Shown: piece after piece, positions 63,322 to 64,000 of the stretch
How positions within the stretch are numbered: position 1 is the first letter of the stretch
Layout of the letters: every line of letters starts with the position of its first letter
The notes under the pieces: generated by a model
Database searches by the model: none
Seen by the model: only the letters and a program-made list of their open reading frames with translations
What the model was told of the DNA's origin: nothing
Program-made: the position numbers and the translations under genes
Source: Crambe crambe
Lineage: Eukaryota > Porifera > Demospongiae > Poecilosclerida > Crambeidae
NCBI GenBank assembly: GCA_963924555.1
Contig: OZ004583.1
Span: 8,198,582-8,262,581 of the forward strand
Reading direction: 5' to 3'
DNA length: 64,000 bases

Positions 63322-64000
63322 TTATTCAGCTTATGCATCAGCCAGCTGGGATTCAATATTGTTAATTCAATACATACAGATACTGGAATCAACAAACTGG
63401 CTCTGCTTTGCATTATTTTGTCCCTGAACAAGTACTTGCTGAAATAACAGATGATGAAGTGCATAGTGCACAGAGTAATCAGTCTTTGTGGTAGTCAGGT
63501 GTGCCAAAAAAATTTTTTTACAAACTGTTCATTGCAGTATATAGCACCACTCAATCACTTTTTACTTCCTTGTTTGTTTGTTAGTTTGTTGTTTGTTTTA
63601 TCAGAATAGTCAATTAAGTGTAACATCAGTAATGTAATTACTATGATCCCATGGAACTACCATAGTGTGATGTTCCAGTTACAATTGGTGAGGGGGTCAC
63701 AAGGGGTCACTCACCCAGGGGCAGTTCAATGAATTTACTGTTGGATCATCATGAAAGCTAATTAGTCTTGTTCCTCTCTCAATGAATCGAATAATACTGT
63801 TTTGTTCGGTGGTGATGTCAAATTATATTCATGAGAAAAGGAAGAAAAGGAACAGATGTACTTCCTCTATTAGTAAAGAGATGGCTCATGATTTAAGAGG
63901 CAGGTTTTGATATGTGATGACAGTATAACCATTAGCTAGCTACTGCATAGAGAGAAAAGTTAATGTATCTTATATTTCCTAAGAAACGTTTTATTTCTGG
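63322..64000. other. 3' flank of the plus-strand Ig+FN3 gene
   Basis: AT-rich, with no gene seen except the possible short hydrophobic exon at 63382-63446 described for that gene. A GGTCACAAGGGGTCAC direct repeat is at about 63694-63711. Confidence 0.45.

Overview
The window looks like nuclear DNA of an animal, most likely a demosponge such as Amphimedon (inference; no search was run). The basis is short GT-AG introns mostly in phase 1, secreted and membrane Ig-like/FN3 proteins, a metazoan Rab32/38-type GTPase, CARD-like, TPR-like, STPR-like and ULP1-PHD fragments, and very many small inverted-repeat transposons and microsatellites. Nothing suggests bacterial operons, and no rRNA, tRNA or CRISPR array was seen.

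Left part, about 1-38,450, almost all minus strand: a repeatedly duplicated cassette whose parts, read 5' to 3' on the minus strand, are a CARD-like fragment, a Rab32-like gene or fragment, a GPI-type Ig+FN3 gene (signal peptide, Ig-like, FN3, hydrophobic GPI-signal-like tail) and a TM-type Ig+FN3 receptor (signal peptide with Ig-like domain, FN3, Ser/Thr stalk, TM and tail). TM-type copies: copy 1 (433-2868), copy 2 (4158-6131), copy 3 (9150-11184), copy 4 (19216-19671, internal deletion), copy 5 (24244-26428) and copy 6 (30139-31424, TM exon deleted). GPI-type copies: 6385-7547 (intact), 26642-28270 (split by a transposon), a remnant near 3000-3200, and three decayed copies whose signal exon is replaced by Rab sequence. 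Rab32-like genes: 34119-38418 (open throughout), 13834-17357 (early stop removes the prenylation cysteines) and 22197-23310 (broken).

Middle, 38,450-46,700: transposon territory. Two adjacent TA-flanked MITEs, a 2.07-kb element with long inverted repeats and pogo-like transposase remnants, a decayed STPR-repeat fragment, and a 4.5-kb element carrying a ULP1-protease/PHD pseudogene between two opposed arrays of an ATGACTCCC-containing minisatellite.

Right part, 46,700-64,000: three more genes of the same general kind. A plus-strand type I receptor with Ig-like, FN3 and two Sushi domains, a TM and two Tyr-x-x-Val motifs (47183-48714); a minus-strand Ig+FN3 protein (49567-51701); and a plus-strand Ig+FN3 gene (60301-63321). 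Between them are chimeric fragments, MITEs and a threefold non-coding repeat (54.5-58.9 kb).

Together the window shows a surface-receptor family in rapid birth-and-death evolution, in which duplication, deletion, exon shuffling, frame changes in the cytoplasmic tail and splice-site minisatellites produce TM, GPI-like, secreted and chimeric forms. A role in self/non-self recognition or immunity is a reasonable hypothesis, not something the sequence proves. All exon borders were read by eye from splice motifs and reading-frame continuity.
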